Source: Paludisphaera soli (lineage in GTDB: Bacteria > Planctomycetota > Planctomycetia > Isosphaerales > Isosphaeraceae). From it: a DNA stretch of 64,000 bases. The DNA lies in assembly GCF_011064595.1 (NCBI RefSeq), contig NZ_JAALJI010000013.1, forward strand, positions 62,001-126,000, given 5' to 3'. Shown here piece by piece: positions 43,826 to 53,040 of this stretch. The stretch's first letter is position 1; each line of letters opens with the position of its first letter. Position numbers and translations under genes: made by a program. Below the pieces are notes generated by a model. It worked only from the letters and a program-made list of their open reading frames with translations, did not search any database and was not told the origin of the DNA.

Positions 43826-46800
43826 ATGACGACGGCCGAGACGAACGTCCCGCGGCACGAGGGCTTCGACTACATCCTCGTCGGTTCCGGGGCCGGGGGC
43901 GGGCCCCTGGCGGCCCGGCTGGCCCTGGCGGGCTACCGCGTCCTCGTGCTGGAGGCGGGAGGGCACGGCGATCCCGGGAGTTCGCCCGAGGTCAGCCTCG
44001 TCCCCGGCCTGCACGCGGCGTCGACCGAGGACCCGGAGCTGAGCTGGCGGTTCTTCGTGAAGCATTACGACGATCCCCCCGCCGGCCCGGACCCGAAGTG
44101 GCACGAACCGGACGCGACGAAGGGCGAGGACGCGACCCACGCCGGCATCTTCTACCCGAGGGCCGCGGCGCTGGGGGGGTGCACCGTCCACAACGCCATG
44201 ATCACCATCGCCGGCCCGGACTCGGACTGGGACGAGATGGCGGTCTACCTGGACGACGACTCGTGGCGCTCGACCGCCATGCGGACCTACTTCCAGAAGC
44301 TGGAGCGCAACGAGTATCTCCCCAAGCCCACGCCGATCCCGACAGGGGCTTTCGGCCGGATCCGAGACGGCGTCCGATGGCTGTTCGGAAAGGAAGTAGA
44401 CCATACCGGGGGCCGGCACGGCTTCCACGGCTGGCTGCGCACCAGCGTCCTCGACCTGAAGCTCGGCCTCGGCGATCGTCAGCTCATCGGGATGATCAAG
44501 GCGGCGCTCAAGCAGGCCAAGGCCGCGGGGCTCGACCGAGCCTGGACCCTGGCCCGGACGATCCTCCTGGGCCGGGCGTCGGAGGCCCTGGACCCCAACC
44601 ACGCGATCACGCAGGCCAAGAGCCCGGAGGGCGTGGTCCTCATCCCGCTGGCCGTCTGCGGGGAGGGGACCTCGATCGAAGAGGACGACTCGGTGCCCAA
44701 CGTCCGGCGCGGCCGAAGGTCGGGCCCCCGCGAGCTGCTCCTGGAGGTCCGCCAGGCCCACCCAGACAGGCTCCACATCTGGACCGACTGCCTGGCGACC
44801 CGCGTGCTCTTTGATCGCTCGGCCTTGCGGCGAGCCGTGGGCGTGGAGTTCCGCCGGGGGGCGAAGCTCTACTGGGCCCACGTCACGCCGAGCGGCGAGG
44901 ATGGCGTCCTGGAACGGGCGTTCGTCAAAGCGACGGGCGAGGTCATCCTGTGCGGCGGCTCGTTCAACACGCCCCAGCTTCTGATGCTCTCGGGGATCGG
45001 CGAGTCGGTTCGGCTCGCGGAAGTCGCCCGGGCGGCCGGCGACGAGACGCTCTGCGCCCTCCGCGACGAGCACGGCCAGCTGATCCGCGACGCCAACGAG
45101 CAGCCCGATCGGGTCCACCTCCCCGGCGTGGGCCGGAATCTCCAGGACCGGTACGAGGTCTCGCTCATCAGCCAGATGAACGCCGACTTTCGGCTCCTCG
45201 CCGGCGCGGCCGTGAAGCCCGACCCGGCCGATCCGTCGGCCGATCCGAACCTCCAGGAATGGCGGAAGGAGGGTACCGGCCTGTACGCGTCCAACGGCGC
45301 CGTGATGGGCCTCTTCAAGCGGTCGTCGCCCAACTTGACGCAGCCCGACCTGTTCATCTTCGGCGCCCCCTTGCCGTTCAAGGGATACGAGGTCGGCTAC
45401 TCGAACGTCGGCCACATTCACGACATGTTCTCGTGGGTGATCCTCAAGGGGAAGACGAGGAACAACGGGGGCACGGTCTGCCTCCGCTCGACCGACCCCC
45501 GCGACACGCCCGAGATCAACTTCCACTACTTCAACGAAGCCGATCGCCCGGGCCGGGCGCTGAGCGACCCCGACCTGGACGCCCTCGTCCACGGCGTCCG
45601 GTTCGTGCGGGGGATCTCGCAGTTCGCGGGCCTTCACGTCAAGCGCGAGAGCCACCCCGGAGCGGCCGCGGTGCCGACCGATGATGACGCGCGGATCAAG
45701 GAATGGATCCTGCGCGAGGCGTGGGGCCACCACGCCTGCGGGACCTGCCGGATGGGCCCCGACGGCGACCCCTCCGCGGTGCTCGACTCGCGGTTCGGCG
45801 TCCGGGGCGTCGACGGGCTTCGCGTGGTCGACGCCTCGATCTTCCCCCAGATCCCCGGCTACTTCCTGGTCACGAACATCTACATGGCGAGCGAGAAGGC
45901 CGCCGACGTCCTGATCGAGGACGCCCAGCAAGGGGTCGCCGACTCGCCGGAATATCCCTCGGAGCTTCGCGATCGGGAAGCCGCCGCCCTGCGGACGAGG
46001 CGCGACCGGGTGAATGACGACGGCGGCAAGGCCGACATGCCGCTCGACCCGATCGACGGCGGGGTCTCCGCCTGGCCCGACGACGTGACCGGCCTGGCCC
46101 TCTCCGGCGGCGGGGTCCGCAGCGCGACGTTCAATCTGGGCGTGCTCCAGGCGCTGGCGCGGGCGAAGCGGCTGCGTCGGGTGGACTTCCTCTCGACCGT
46201 CTCCGGCGGCGGCTACATCGGCTCGTTCCTCGGGCGCTGCTTCGATCGGCTCCGCGAGGCCCCGGTCCTGGGGGTCGGAGGACGTTCGTTCCCGCCCGGC
46301 CCCAGCCACGTCGAGGGCGAGCTGATCGACCCGGGCTCGCACGCGATCGCCTGGCTGCGGCGGCAGAGCAATTACCTGGCGCCCGGCGGGTCGGGCGACG
46401 GCCGCGTCAACGCCGCCAACTACTTCCGGAACCTGCTCAGCGTCCATCTGGTCGTGGGGGTGATGTTCTTCGCTGTCTTCGGGATCATGGAGTTGTTGCG
46501 ATACGCGCTCTTCGTGCCCAGCCTCGCGCTGCTCAACCTGATCATGGCGGGGGGGGGCGGCACGCCCGTCGGCGACCTGATCCACGGCCTACTCGGCCCC
46601 TTCTACAGCCCCTGGCTCCTGGTGGCCGAGGGCCTCTTGCTGTTCCTGGTGATCCCGCTGGGGATCGGCTTCTGGCTGGTCTGCCAGCATCGTCAGGAGC
46701 GATTCCACGGGCTGATGCTGGCGATCCTGATCTTCGTGGCCTCGGGGCTCGTGGTGCTCGGCCTCTACTACGGACTGCGAATCGAGGCGCTGCTGGCGGC

Positions 46801-48595
46801 GGTCTCGGTGCTGCTGTCGTTCTTCCACGTCGAGATGGCCTGGCGACGGGGGCGGATCCGCGAGGCGGCCGTGGGGGCGGGCGACACGCGAACGCAGAGG
46901 CTGCGCACGAAGAACATCCTGACCTACGACCTGGGCTTCGCCCTGGTGCTCACGGCCGGCGCCCTCCTGCTGGCGGTCGTGGACTCGATCGGGTTCGCGC
47001 TCCAGCAGTACGTGGCCAGGAACGACCTGTACGTCGGGGCCTTCGCGAGCTTCTTCGTGACGATCGCCGGCCTGATCCCGGTGGGCCGGGCCCTCGCCGG
47101 GGCCTTCGTGCACAAGGGGGACGCCGGGACGGGCTCCGAATCCTCGTCGGCCCGCGACCTCCGCGCCCAGGTCGGTGCGGGGCTGCTGGCCGTCGTCCTC
47201 TTCGCCGTCCCGCTGATCCTCTACTCGTTCGCGGCCCACGCGGCGTATGACGGCGGAGCCGCCCCCTTGAGGGGGATGATCGCCACGGCCTGCGCGATCC
47301 TGTACTCGCTGGCGCTCGCGCATCCGTCGGCCCTCACGTTCGTGAACCGCTCGTCGTTCTCCGAGATGTACGCGGCGAGGCTGGCGAGGGCCTATCTCGG
47401 GGCCTCGAACCCCGAACGGCGGAGGCCCGGGTCGGCCGACGTCACCGAGGTGATCCCCGGCGACGACGTAGGCACGCTGAAGGACTATCGGCCCCACGAG
47501 ATGGGGGGGCCGATCCACCTCATCAACCTCACGGTCAACCAGACGATCGACTTCTCCTCCCTCCGGGGCAATCGCGACCGCAAGGGGGAGAGCCTGGCCG
47601 TGAGCCCGGTGGGGATGACCGTGGGGACGCGCTGGCACGCCGCCTGGGGCGACGACGCGGGCACGCCGTCCGACCGCGAGGCGAGGGTGCGGCTGGTCCC
47701 CCTGGGAGTCCCCCCCGGCTCGGACCACCCGGCGCTCGACGTCCTGGGCCGGCCGACGGGGAGGGTGGAGATGCTCTCGCTTCGGGAGTGGGTGGCCCTA
47801 TCCGGCGCGGCGCTGGGGCCGGGGCGCGGGCAGTCGACGAAGCTGGGCACGGCGCTCCTGTTCGGCCTGGCGAACATCCGCACGGGCCGCTGGTGGGACA
47901 GCGGCATCTCCCTGGCGGACCGACTGGGCTTCCCCGACATGAGCGCCCTGCGACGGTTCTCCTACATCGCGCCTCGGACCTTCCTGACCCACACGCTGTT
48001 GCTCTCGGAGTGGCTGGCGCTCTACCCGGGACCGTGGGGGAAGTACTGGCACGTCTCCGACGGCGGCTTCTTCGAGAACCTGGGCGGGTACGAGCTGATC
48101 CGCCGCCGCGTCCCCCGCATCATCGTCTGCGACGCGAGCGCCGACCCCGATTTCACGATGGAAGGCCTGGGCGACCTGATCCGCAAGGTCCGCATCGACT
48201 TCGACGCCCATGTCGAGCCGTTCACTGCCGCCGAACTCGACGAGCTTGCCGCTCGGAACGAGATCACGCCGGAGGTCCGAGGCCGGCTCGGGACGCTCGA
48301 CGAACTGCGGCCCGCCGCCGGATCGCCCTCGCGCAAGCACGCGGCGCTCTACCGGGTGCGCCACGGGATGGACGCCCCCGCGACCTCGCTGTTGCTCTAC
48401 GTGAAAGCCTCGATCACCGGGGACGAGAGCGTGGACGTCCTGCAGTATCGCTCGCTCCACGGCGACTTCCCGCACGAGAGCACCAGCGACCAGTTCTTCG
48501 ACGAGGCCCAATGGGAGAGCTATCGGAGACTCGGCGATCACGCCGTCTCCGGGCTGTTCGCCGATCCCGATTGGTTCTGGAGGGTGGACCCATGA
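43826..48595 (+). CDS. Fusion of a GMC oxidoreductase and a polytopic patatin-like phospholipase
   Basis: One uninterrupted 1589-residue frame. Residues 1-697 are a GMC flavoenzyme: FAD site DYILVGSGAGGGPLAARLAL, ALGGCTVHNAMITIAGP, CGGSFNTPQLLMLSGIG and the C-terminal GHHACGTCRMG, with a catalytic His candidate, and VVDASIFPQIPG. From about 757 there is a patatin lipase: oxyanion loop ALSGGGVRSATFNLG, nucleophile Ser793 in TVSGGGYIGS and Asp1412 in VSDGGFFENLGGYEL, completing the Ser-Asp dyad. About eight membrane helices lie between Ser793 and Asp1412; an even number puts both residues on one side. No signal peptide is present, so the enzymatic parts are probably cytosolic. GMC substrates are alcohols such as sterols; patatins cleave lipid acyl esters. 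Confidence 0.9.
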   Translation: MTTAETNVPRHEGFDYILVGSGAGGGPLAARLALAGYRVLVLEAGGHGDPGSSPEVSLVPGLHAASTEDPELSWRFFVKHYDDPPAGPDPKWHEPDATKGEDATHAGIFYPRAAALGGCTVHNAMITIAGPDSDWDEMAVYLDDDSWRSTAMRTYFQKLERNEYLPKPTPIPTGAFGRIRDGVRWLFGKEVDHTGGRHGFHGWLRTSVLDLKLGLGDRQLIGMIKAALKQAKAAGLDRAWTLARTILLGRASEALDPNHAITQAKSPEGVVLIPLAVCGEGTSIEEDDSVPNVRRGRRSGPRELLLEVRQAHPDRLHIWTDCLATRVLFDRSALRRAVGVEFRRGAKLYWAHVTPSGEDGVLERAFVKATGEVILCGGSFNTPQLLMLSGIGESVRLAEVARAAGDETLCALRDEHGQLIRDANEQPDRVHLPGVGRNLQDRYEVSLISQMNADFRLLAGAAVKPDPADPSADPNLQEWRKEGTGLYASNGAVMGLFKRSSPNLTQPDLFIFGAPLPFKGYEVGYSNVGHIHDMFSWVILKGKTRNNGGTVCLRSTDPRDTPEINFHYFNEADRPGRALSDPDLDALVHGVRFVRGISQFAGLHVKRESHPGAAAVPTDDDARIKEWILREAWGHHACGTCRMGPDGDPSAVLDSRFGVRGVDGLRVVDASIFPQIPGYFLVTNIYMASEKAADVLIEDAQQGVADSPEYPSELRDREAAALRTRRDRVNDDGGKADMPLDPIDGGVSAWPDDVTGLALSGGGVRSATFNLGVLQALARAKRLRRVDFLSTVSGGGYIGSFLGRCFDRLREAPVLGVGGRSFPPGPSHVEGELIDPGSHAIAWLRRQSNYLAPGGSGDGRVNAANYFRNLLSVHLVVGVMFFAVFGIMELLRYALFVPSLALLNLIMAGGGGTPVGDLIHGLLGPFYSPWLLVAEGLLLFLVIPLGIGFWLVCQHRQERFHGLMLAILIFVASGLVVLGLYYGLRIEALLAAVSVLLSFFHVEMAWRRGRIREAAVGAGDTRTQRLRTKNILTYDLGFALVLTAGALLLAVVDSIGFALQQYVARNDLYVGAFASFFVTIAGLIPVGRALAGAFVHKGDAGTGSESSSARDLRAQVGAGLLAVVLFAVPLILYSFAAHAAYDGGAAPLRGMIATACAILYSLALAHPSALTFVNRSSFSEMYAARLARAYLGASNPERRRPGSADVTEVIPGDDVGTLKDYRPHEMGGPIHLINLTVNQTIDFSSLRGNRDRKGESLAVSPVGMTVGTRWHAAWGDDAGTPSDREARVRLVPLGVPPGSDHPALDVLGRPTGRVEMLSLREWVALSGAALGPGRGQSTKLGTALLFGLANIRTGRWWDSGISLADRLGFPDMSALRRFSYIAPRTFLTHTLLLSEWLALYPGPWGKYWHVSDGGFFENLGGYELIRRRVPRIIVCDASADPDFTMEGLGDLIRKVRIDFDAHVEPFTAAELDELAARNEITPEVRGRLGTLDELRPAAGSPSRKHAALYRVRHGMDAPATSLLLYVKASITGDESVDVLQYRSLHGDFPHESTSDQFFDEAQWESYRRLGDHAVSGLFADPDWFWRVDP

Positions 48596-50070
48596 CCCCC
48601 CCGCTCACCGCATTCCCACGGCACCCTGTCGTCCCCGAGGTAGCCATGATCCCCGACGCGACTCGACGCCCATCCGGACGACGGCCCATCCTCGCGCTCG
48701 CACTCGCGCTCGCCGGGACGGTCGGCCTCGCTCCGACCGCGACGGCCTCCGATCACGCCGACCCGATCGACCCGTTCAACAAGGAGCGGCTCGAAGGAGG
48801 GATCACCGACCTTTTCGTCTTCCCCGTGCTGGCCGACGGCTCGCCGGCCTTCCCGTTCGAACGAACCGACGGCGTTTCCCTGGCGAGTCCCGATGTCAAG
48901 CCGCGACGGCCGCTGAGCGAGGACGAACGCTCGAAGATCAAGAACCTGATCGTCGTCCTGTGCGTCCGGCGGGCGTTGACCGAGTCGGGCACGCTCCGAT
49001 TGGAGCCTTACTCCTATCGCGTGCACATGGACACGCACACGACCGTCGACTTCGACGACACGCCCGGCGACGCGTCCGCCCCGGCCCCCGCGGGCGAGGG
49101 TTACATGTTCTCGGATACGAACCCGCAGGCGAAGGTGAAGCGGCCGACCGGCGCCGAGTCGCGCGTGCGCTACGGCGGGAGGATCCCCGTGCCGAGCACC
49201 ATCGAGGACGACGTGCTGATCGAGTTCAAGCTGAAGAACGACGCCTCGCTCCGCGAACTCGTCGTGGCGAGGGGCCTCGCGAGGTCCGGGGCCGAGGACG
49301 TCCGCATCGTCGAGGACCTCAAGGACCTGCGAGTCGATCCGGAACGGATCACCGCCTGGGCCGGGGTCCGCGACGACCCGTTCATCTTCCCCGCGTTCTT
49401 CCAGACCAACGTCGTCGCCATGGTGATGAGCATCCCGGTCTCCGCCTTTCAGGAAGGGACGAGGGACTGGTTGATCTGGGGGACCTCCCACCTGGGCTCG
49501 CGGCAGATCGATCACGTCGGCCGGTCGCTCCGCACCCAGAACCCGCGATTCGAGTTCCTGAACACGCTGCCTCCGCGTGAGCACGCCGAGGCCGTCCACG
49601 AGGAACACGAGCACCCCGGCCTGCTGAGGGATCTGGCGCTGCGATTCAACTTCCAATCAATGTTCGCTTATCGCCGCTGGGATCAGGTCCCCGACGTGAT
49701 GGTCTTCACGACGCGGTTCCCGGTCGGCTTCCCGAACGGGCGGCTGCTGACCGACGACGTGGCGGCGTTGCTGGCGCAACACGGCGACACCCTCTTGCTG
49801 GAGCTGTCGCACCACGTCGGCGGCTGGCCGCGAGCCACCTCGAACGACAAGCCGTTCCTGCCGACCTTCCCCTATCTCGCCGAGCCCTGGGAAGACCGTG
49901 AAGTCCCGGCGCCTCCGGGCCTGAACCCCTGGAACAAGGCCAAGCTCGTCGGGATCGTCGCCGGCCTGATCGCGTTTCTCGTCCTGGAGAACTGGCTCGT
50001 GGCGGTGCTCTACCACCGACGCAAGCTGCGGCGGCGGTACGTCCTCCGACGGCCCCCGCAGGAGGCCTGA
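48592..50070 (+). CDS. DUF4331-like exported protein with C-terminal membrane anchor
   Basis: A 492-residue protein from the ATG whose ATGA overlaps the TGA of the GMC-patatin gene, with GGAGGG just upstream; an ATG at 48646 (GAGG upstream) would give a cleaner signal peptide and is an alternative. After the signal, ATASDHADPIDPFNKERLEG and GITDLFVFPVL match the N-terminal region of DUF4331 (related to SHREAP-type proteins), and AWAGVRDDPFIFPAFFQTN matches the second half. A single C-terminal helix (LVGIVAGLIAFLVLENWLVAVLY) is followed by a strongly basic tail, so most of the protein sits in the periplasm. Function is unknown; the overlap makes it a likely partner of the fusion enzyme. Confidence 0.8.
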   Translation: MTPPLTAFPRHPVVPEVAMIPDATRRPSGRRPILALALALAGTVGLAPTATASDHADPIDPFNKERLEGGITDLFVFPVLADGSPAFPFERTDGVSLASPDVKPRRPLSEDERSKIKNLIVVLCVRRALTESGTLRLEPYSYRVHMDTHTTVDFDDTPGDASAPAPAGEGYMFSDTNPQAKVKRPTGAESRVRYGGRIPVPSTIEDDVLIEFKLKNDASLRELVVARGLARSGAEDVRIVEDLKDLRVDPERITAWAGVRDDPFIFPAFFQTNVVAMVMSIPVSAFQEGTRDWLIWGTSHLGSRQIDHVGRSLRTQNPRFEFLNTLPPREHAEAVHEEHEHPGLLRDLALRFNFQSMFAYRRWDQVPDVMVFTTRFPVGFPNGRLLTDDVAALLAQHGDTLLLELSHHVGGWPRATSNDKPFLPTFPYLAEPWEDREVPAPPGLNPWNKAKLVGIVAGLIAFLVLENWLVAVLYHRRKLRRRYVLRRPPQEA

Positions 50071-50184
50071 CCGCCGTCGGCGGCCGGCCCCGGCGCGTTG
50101 CGAGGGCCCCTGGGATCGGATACCCTCGGTCTCGATGGGACGATCCGCGACGCGCCAGCCGCGACTTCAGGGAGAATTTTACAT

Positions 50185-51240
50185 ATGAGCAACAATCAAA
50201 CCGCGTTCGCCGGGATGTTCCGGGCGTGGGCCGCGATCCTGGTCGGATCGGCCGCGCTGGGCGGTCCGGCGGCCGTACGGTCGGACGAGCCGGCGACCTT
50301 GGGGACGATCGAACGCCTCGATCCGGCCTTCGACCGCCTCGTCCCGCCCGAGGCCCGGGTGGAGCGGGTGGCCGAGGGCTTCAACTGGTCGGAGGGGACC
50401 ATCTGGGACCTCGCGGGCGATCGGCTCCTGTTCTCCGACGTGCCGGAGAACGTCGTCTTCCAGTGGACCAAGGCGGGGGGGACGAGCGTCTCCCTCAAGC
50501 CCAGCGGCTACACCGGGGCGACAGCTCGCGGCGGCGAGCCTGGGTCGAACGGGCTGACCTTCGACGAGCAGGGCCGGCTCGTGCTGTGCCAGCACGGGGA
50601 CCGCCGCATCGCGCGGCTGGAGGCCGACGGCAAGTTCGTCACGCTTGCCGACCGTTACGAGGGCAAGCGGCTGAACAGCCCGAACGACGGCGTGTACAAA
50701 TCCAACGGCGACTTCTATTTCACCGACCCGCCCTACGGCCTGCTCGGCGAGGGTCGCGACCAGGGCAAGGAACTGGCCTTCAACGGGGTGTATCGATTGA
50801 AGCCGGACGGGACCCTCACGCTGCTGACGCGGGAGCTGACGTTCCCCAACGGCCTGGCGTTCTCGCCCGATGAGAAGACCCTCTACGTGGCCGTCTCGGA
50901 CCCCAAGCATGCCGTCTGGATGGCCTACGATGTTGAGGAGGACGGCACGCTCGGGAAGGGGAGGATCTTCGCGGACGTGACGGCGTCGGTGCCGGGCCGC
51001 AAGGGCCTGCCTGACGGCCTGAAGGTCGACTTGGCCGGGAACGTCTTCGCGACCGGCCCGGGGGGCGTGCTGGTCTTCGCCCCGGACGGCAAGCACCTGG
51101 GGACGCTCGCCACGGGCGAGGCCTGCGGCAACTGCGCCTGGGGCGAGGACGGCACCGTCCTGTACATCGCCTCGGATATGTACCTCGGTCGCATCCAGAC
51201 CGCGACCAGGGGCGCGATGCCGGGCGTGGCCCGGCCCTGA
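50185..51240 (+). CDS. SMP-30/gluconolactonase-family exported protein
   Basis: A 351-residue beta-propeller lactonase candidate. A signal segment (about residues 10-30, MFRAWAAILVGSAALGGPAA) is followed by the SMP-30 core: EGFNWSEGTIWDLAGDRLLFSD with the metal-site Glu, NGLTFDEQGRLVLCQHGDRR, LNSPNDGVYKSNGDFYFTDP, FPNGLAFSPDEKTLYVAVSD and KGLPDGLKVDLAGNVFATGP. These carry the family's Asn and Asp metal ligands. It likely hydrolyses a sugar lactone or similar ester. The start at 50185 has GGGAG upstream. It lies 114 bases after the DUF4331-like gene, so it may or may not be in that operon; it converges on mtdB with a 25-base gap. Confidence 0.88.
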   Translation: MSNNQTAFAGMFRAWAAILVGSAALGGPAAVRSDEPATLGTIERLDPAFDRLVPPEARVERVAEGFNWSEGTIWDLAGDRLLFSDVPENVVFQWTKAGGTSVSLKPSGYTGATARGGEPGSNGLTFDEQGRLVLCQHGDRRIARLEADGKFVTLADRYEGKRLNSPNDGVYKSNGDFYFTDPPYGLLGEGRDQGKELAFNGVYRLKPDGTLTLLTRELTFPNGLAFSPDEKTLYVAVSDPKHAVWMAYDVEEDGTLGKGRIFADVTASVPGRKGLPDGLKVDLAGNVFATGPGGVLVFAPDGKHLGTLATGEACGNCAWGEDGTVLYIASDMYLGRIQTATRGAMPGVARP

Positions 51241-51265
51241 CCGCGCGAGGAGGGGGGCGCGGCCG

Positions 51266-52141
51266 TCAGGCCAGGTCGCGCCCCAGCTCCAGGACTTCCT
51301 CGGCGTCGAGGATCTTGTCGTTGGACCGGAAGAGTTCCTGGATCGCCCGCCTGTGGATCTTCATCTTCAGGCCGCCAACCCCGAGGGCGCCCCAGGCTCG
51401 GACGCCGCCGCGGTCCTTGTCCTTGTCGTTCGGCTCGACCCCCTCGACGCCCGCGGGGGGCACGGCGTTGAGGTCGACCACGACGCGGAGCCCGCTCCGG
51501 CCCTGCCACTGGTGGGCGGCGAGGAGCTGGGCCCCTTCGGGCCCGGCGCTGACGATCACGGAGGCCGATTCGAGCGTGCGGGCCAGGTCGTCGGCGTCGG
51601 CGTTGCTGAAGGCGTCGTAGGGGGCGCCCGTCTTCTCGGCGAGGCGTTCGGCGAGCTTGCCCGCCCGGCCCGCGTCGCGCGAGCCGACGGCCACCGAAGC
51701 GCCACGTCGGCCGAGCAGTCGGGCGACCCGCTGGCCCACCGGCCCGGTCGCGGCGAGGACCACGGCGCGGGCGCCTTCGATCGACCCGCCCAGGCTGGAG
51801 GCGGCGGCGAGCACGGCGGCGGCGGCGGTCGTATTGGAGCCGTTGGCGTCGAAGAGGACCGAGACGCGGAACGGGCCGAAGAACGTCTTCTTGATCTTCT
51901 CGAGCACGGCCTCGGCCTTCGCCACGTCGGAGCCGCCGACGAAGAGCGCGGTGCGGTGGAGGTCGGCCGGTCCTCGGGTGAAGAGGGCCCCGTAGACGAG
52001 GTCCTGGACGTTCTCGGGCGTCGCGTCGCCGTGGCGGAAGAGGTGGTCCACCTTGGCGTCGACGGCGACCACGGCGTCGAACACGCTGGGCTGAGGGTCG
52101 ACGTCGAGCTGGATGAGGATCGAGGCTTTGTCGTCAGGCAT
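51266..52141 (-). CDS. mtdB: Methylenetetrahydromethanopterin dehydrogenase
   Basis: Oxidises methylene-H4MPT with NAD(P) in the C1 pathway. The 291-residue protein opens MPDDKASILIQLDVDPQPSV and has the family's VFDAVVAVDAKVDHLFRHGD, VQDLVYGALFTRGPADLHRT, a Rossmann segment VVLAATGPVGQRVARLLGRR near residue 124, and KMKIHRRAIQELFRSNDKIL near the C terminus. Length and sequence fit MtdB. It lies downstream of fae on the same strand with a 92-base gap, the expected next step after formaldehyde capture. Confidence 0.93.
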   Translation of the reverse strand: MPDDKASILIQLDVDPQPSVFDAVVAVDAKVDHLFRHGDATPENVQDLVYGALFTRGPADLHRTALFVGGSDVAKAEAVLEKIKKTFFGPFRVSVLFDANGSNTTAAAAVLAAASSLGGSIEGARAVVLAATGPVGQRVARLLGRRGASVAVGSRDAGRAGKLAERLAEKTGAPYDAFSNADADDLARTLESASVIVSAGPEGAQLLAAHQWQGRSGLRVVVDLNAVPPAGVEGVEPNDKDKDRGGVRAWGALGVGGLKMKIHRRAIQELFRSNDKILDAEEVLELGRDLA

Positions 52142-52233
52142 GGCGGCCCCGGCGCGTGGGCGGAAGGAGGGGACGGAGTGAGGACGAGGCGACGCCGGCG
52201 CGGTTGTCGCGGCCGGCGTCGCGTCTCGTTTCG

Positions 52234-52740
52234 TCACTTGGCGAAGGGGTGCTCGACCGAGTCCTTCTTGGCGGTGATCTCGGAGATCGAGGGCGAGTTC
52301 TTCATCGCGGAGGCGATGGCGAGCTTGGTGGCCTCGTAGTTGAACTTGAGGATCTTGGCGTTGTCCTCGGCCTCCGGGTGGATGAACACACCGCAGACGA
52401 TGACCAGGTCGTCGGCCGCCGCGGCGGGGATCACGCCCTCGGCGACGCTGTCGGCCACGGCCTTGGCGACGGCCGACTGGGCCGGGCCGAACATCTGCAC
52501 GGCCTGCTTCATGCCCTTGATCGTCACCTTGGTGATCATGACGGTCGCCGGCTTGGCGATCAGGTTCGGCGTGAGCACGGCCAGCAGGTTGGTGTGACCG
52601 GCCGACTGGTTCGCGAGCGCGTTGGCGAAGGCGACGCCGACCGGGCCGTCCTTCTTGCCGATCAGCAGGTCGATGTGGGCGATCTCGTTGCCTTCGCCCA
52701 CGAGGGCTTCGCCGATGTTCATGAGGATTTCGCCGGCCAT
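52234..52740 (-). CDS. fae: Formaldehyde-activating enzyme
   Basis: Condenses formaldehyde with tetrahydromethanopterin. The 168-residue protein is normal Fae length and contains NIGEALVGEGNEIAHIDLLI (with the catalytic His), GPVGVAFANALANQSAGHTN, TVMITKVTIKGMKQAVQMFG and VFIHPEAEDNAKILKFNYEA. Together with mtdB downstream it gives two consecutive steps of H4MPT-dependent formaldehyde oxidation, known in methylotrophs and in planctomycetes. GGGAG lies nine bases before the ATG, and a promoter is predicted about 110 bases upstream. Confidence 0.96.
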   Translation of the reverse strand: MAGEILMNIGEALVGEGNEIAHIDLLIGKKDGPVGVAFANALANQSAGHTNLLAVLTPNLIAKPATVMITKVTIKGMKQAVQMFGPAQSAVAKAVADSVAEGVIPAAAADDLVIVCGVFIHPEAEDNAKILKFNYEATKLAIASAMKNSPSISEITAKKDSVEHPFAK

Positions 52741-52848
52741 CTCGTTCGCACTCCCTGGAAAATTGCCGCGCGGGGATACTGTGGAGAGGCCGCCGCGCGC
52801 GTCCGGACTTCGCGGGCCTCTGACATGGGGCGCGCGAGTGAGACACGC

Positions 52849-52877
52849 ATGATAGACGGCGGCCCACCGCCCGGCAA
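52849..52877 (-). promoter_or_regulatory. Predicted fae-mtdB promoter
   Basis: On the minus strand: TTGCCG (52872-52877), a 17-base spacer and TATCAT (52849-52854), five of six for the -10. The 300-base divergent gap 52741-53040 holds no gene; a weaker plus-strand candidate for the small secreted gene is TTGTTT at 52914-52919 with GAATAC after 19 bases. Confidence 0.48.
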
Positions 52878-53040
52878 CCCCCCCCGACGTCGGCCGGAAA
52901 CCACGGATCGCGGTTGTTTCCGATCGCGTAAGGTGGTTGAATACTTGTCGAGCAGTCGCGTTCGGTCCCCATCGAGGGTTCGTTCCTCGAAGTCCATTGC
53001 GCGGCTGGTCCGGTCGATACTTCAACGACGGAGAAGAACG

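Noticed and set aside
40681-43827. Open minus-strand frame of 1048 codons opposite the cytochrome gene
   Set aside because: It is an antisense shadow of a strongly supported gene with CxxCH motifs; its translation is Arg/Leu/Val-rich with no domain. Long antisense frames are expected at this GC content.
43709-46585. Open minus-strand frame of 958 codons opposite the GMC-patatin gene
   Set aside because: Antisense shadow, rich in repeated Ala/Val/Arg/Asp codons and without motifs; the opposite strand carries clear FAD and lipase signatures.
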